Positions 63,686-64,000 of a stretch of DNA of 64,000 nucleotides are shown in pieces. Under the pieces are notes generated by a model, which was not told where the DNA came from, did not search any database, and saw only the letters and a program-made list of their open reading frames with translations. Every line of letters starts with the position of its first letter. Position 1 is the stretch's first letter. Both the position numbers and the translations under genes were made by a program. Source of the stretch: Craterostigma plantagineum (taxonomy: Eukaryota; Streptophyta; Magnoliopsida; Lamiales; Linderniaceae); assembly GCA_027422505.1 (NCBI GenBank), contig JAPQWV010000001.1, positions 7,626,001 through 7,690,000 on the forward strand, in the 5' to 3' direction.

Positions 63686-64000
63686 CGAACAGCTGATTTG
63701 CGACAATTTGAGAGCAGTTTTGACGACGAATCGATGCGGGGAGTTGCGAAATTTTTAAGAAAGGGGTTGCGAAGGTTTTGAATTTTCTAGGGAATTTTAG
63801 GATAGTGAATAACGTTAAGGGTTTTGGGGTTTTAGGGGTTTTAGGCACTGTTCATGCGAAATTTTGTGTAAATGGGCCGAAATTCATGGGCTTGGTCAAA
63901 GCTGGGTCCAGATATGATTTTCGCGGGCTTGGTCAAAATTGGGTCCAATTGAGACTCAATTGGTCCAATTTTGACCTTGTTTGACCAGAAATTTTAAAAT
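63686..64000 (-). promoter_or_regulatory. Candidate promoter region of the I env-position gene
   Basis: W-box cores at 63894-63899, 63931-63936, 63971-63976 and 63981-63986. Downstream on the minus strand come GGCCCA (near 63874-63879) and AAACCCTTAA (near 63807-63820), the same order as in F (37010-37209). Cut by the window end. Confidence 0.35.

Larger units (their letters stand above)
58471..64000 (-). mobile_element. Element I: second F-family Copia element, partial
   Basis: Minus strand: 3' LTR, polypurine tract, env-position gene and the following spacer; pol, gag and the 5' LTR lie beyond the window. Protein and spacer are close to F but with many substitutions. Inserted in E's pol; the five bases beside its LTR are AAGGC (58466-58470). 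Confidence 0.9.

Overview
This is nuclear DNA from a flowering plant, most likely a eudicot, and it consists almost entirely of nested LTR retrotransposons. No host gene, rRNA, tRNA gene or CRISPR array was recognised. Evidence for a plant: primer-binding sites complementary to plant tRNA-Asp and initiator tRNA-Met, Athila-type Gypsy and SIRE-type Copia polyproteins, and plant-style TATA boxes and pyrimidine-rich leaders. The species cannot be named from the sequence. I label the elements A to J (letters D and H are unused).

Left third (1-24068). Element A is a minus-strand Athila-type Gypsy element; its 3' LTR is cut by the window start (1-163) and its 5' LTR is 20243-21728. Its protease/RT region is split by element B (7275-17410, plus strand, another Athila-type Gypsy with two LTRs about 1.54 kb long and target duplication ACGGG). 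Element A itself sits inside element C, a plus-strand Copia element of which only the end of an env-position reading frame and the 3' LTR (23719-24068) are visible. B is therefore younger than A, and A younger than C.

Middle (24069-30343). This is older, decayed DNA: an LTR-like fragment, CA/TA/GA microsatellites, a GC-rich foldback element and a heavily mutated plus-strand Copia element (J).

Right half (30344-64000). Element E is a minus-strand Copia element of the same family as C. It has been hit twice. The first insertion is an 18.8-kb composite (31285-50059) with one target duplication, GTAGT. Reading left to right, the composite is a complete SIRE-type element F (LTR, long open gag, pol and env-position frames, identical LTR), a 40-bp scrap of a second F 3' end, a truncated G LTR, a gag/pol-less element G and a full G LTR. 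The second insertion is element I (58471 to window end), an F relative, in E's pol.

How the parts work together: gag makes the particle, and the protease, integrase, reverse transcriptase and RNase H copy and insert the element. A, C, E, F and I also carry a third frame between pol and the 3' LTR, the env position. These frames look as if they have their own expression signals. Splice-acceptor-like sites lie just before their start codons, plausible donors lie 0.6-1.5 kb upstream, and promoter-like sequence lies beyond the donor in A, F and I. Other points worth a second look are a hairpin array with compensating stem changes in G, the same hairpin at F's gag-pol junction, and duplicated polypurine-tract modules in A and B.
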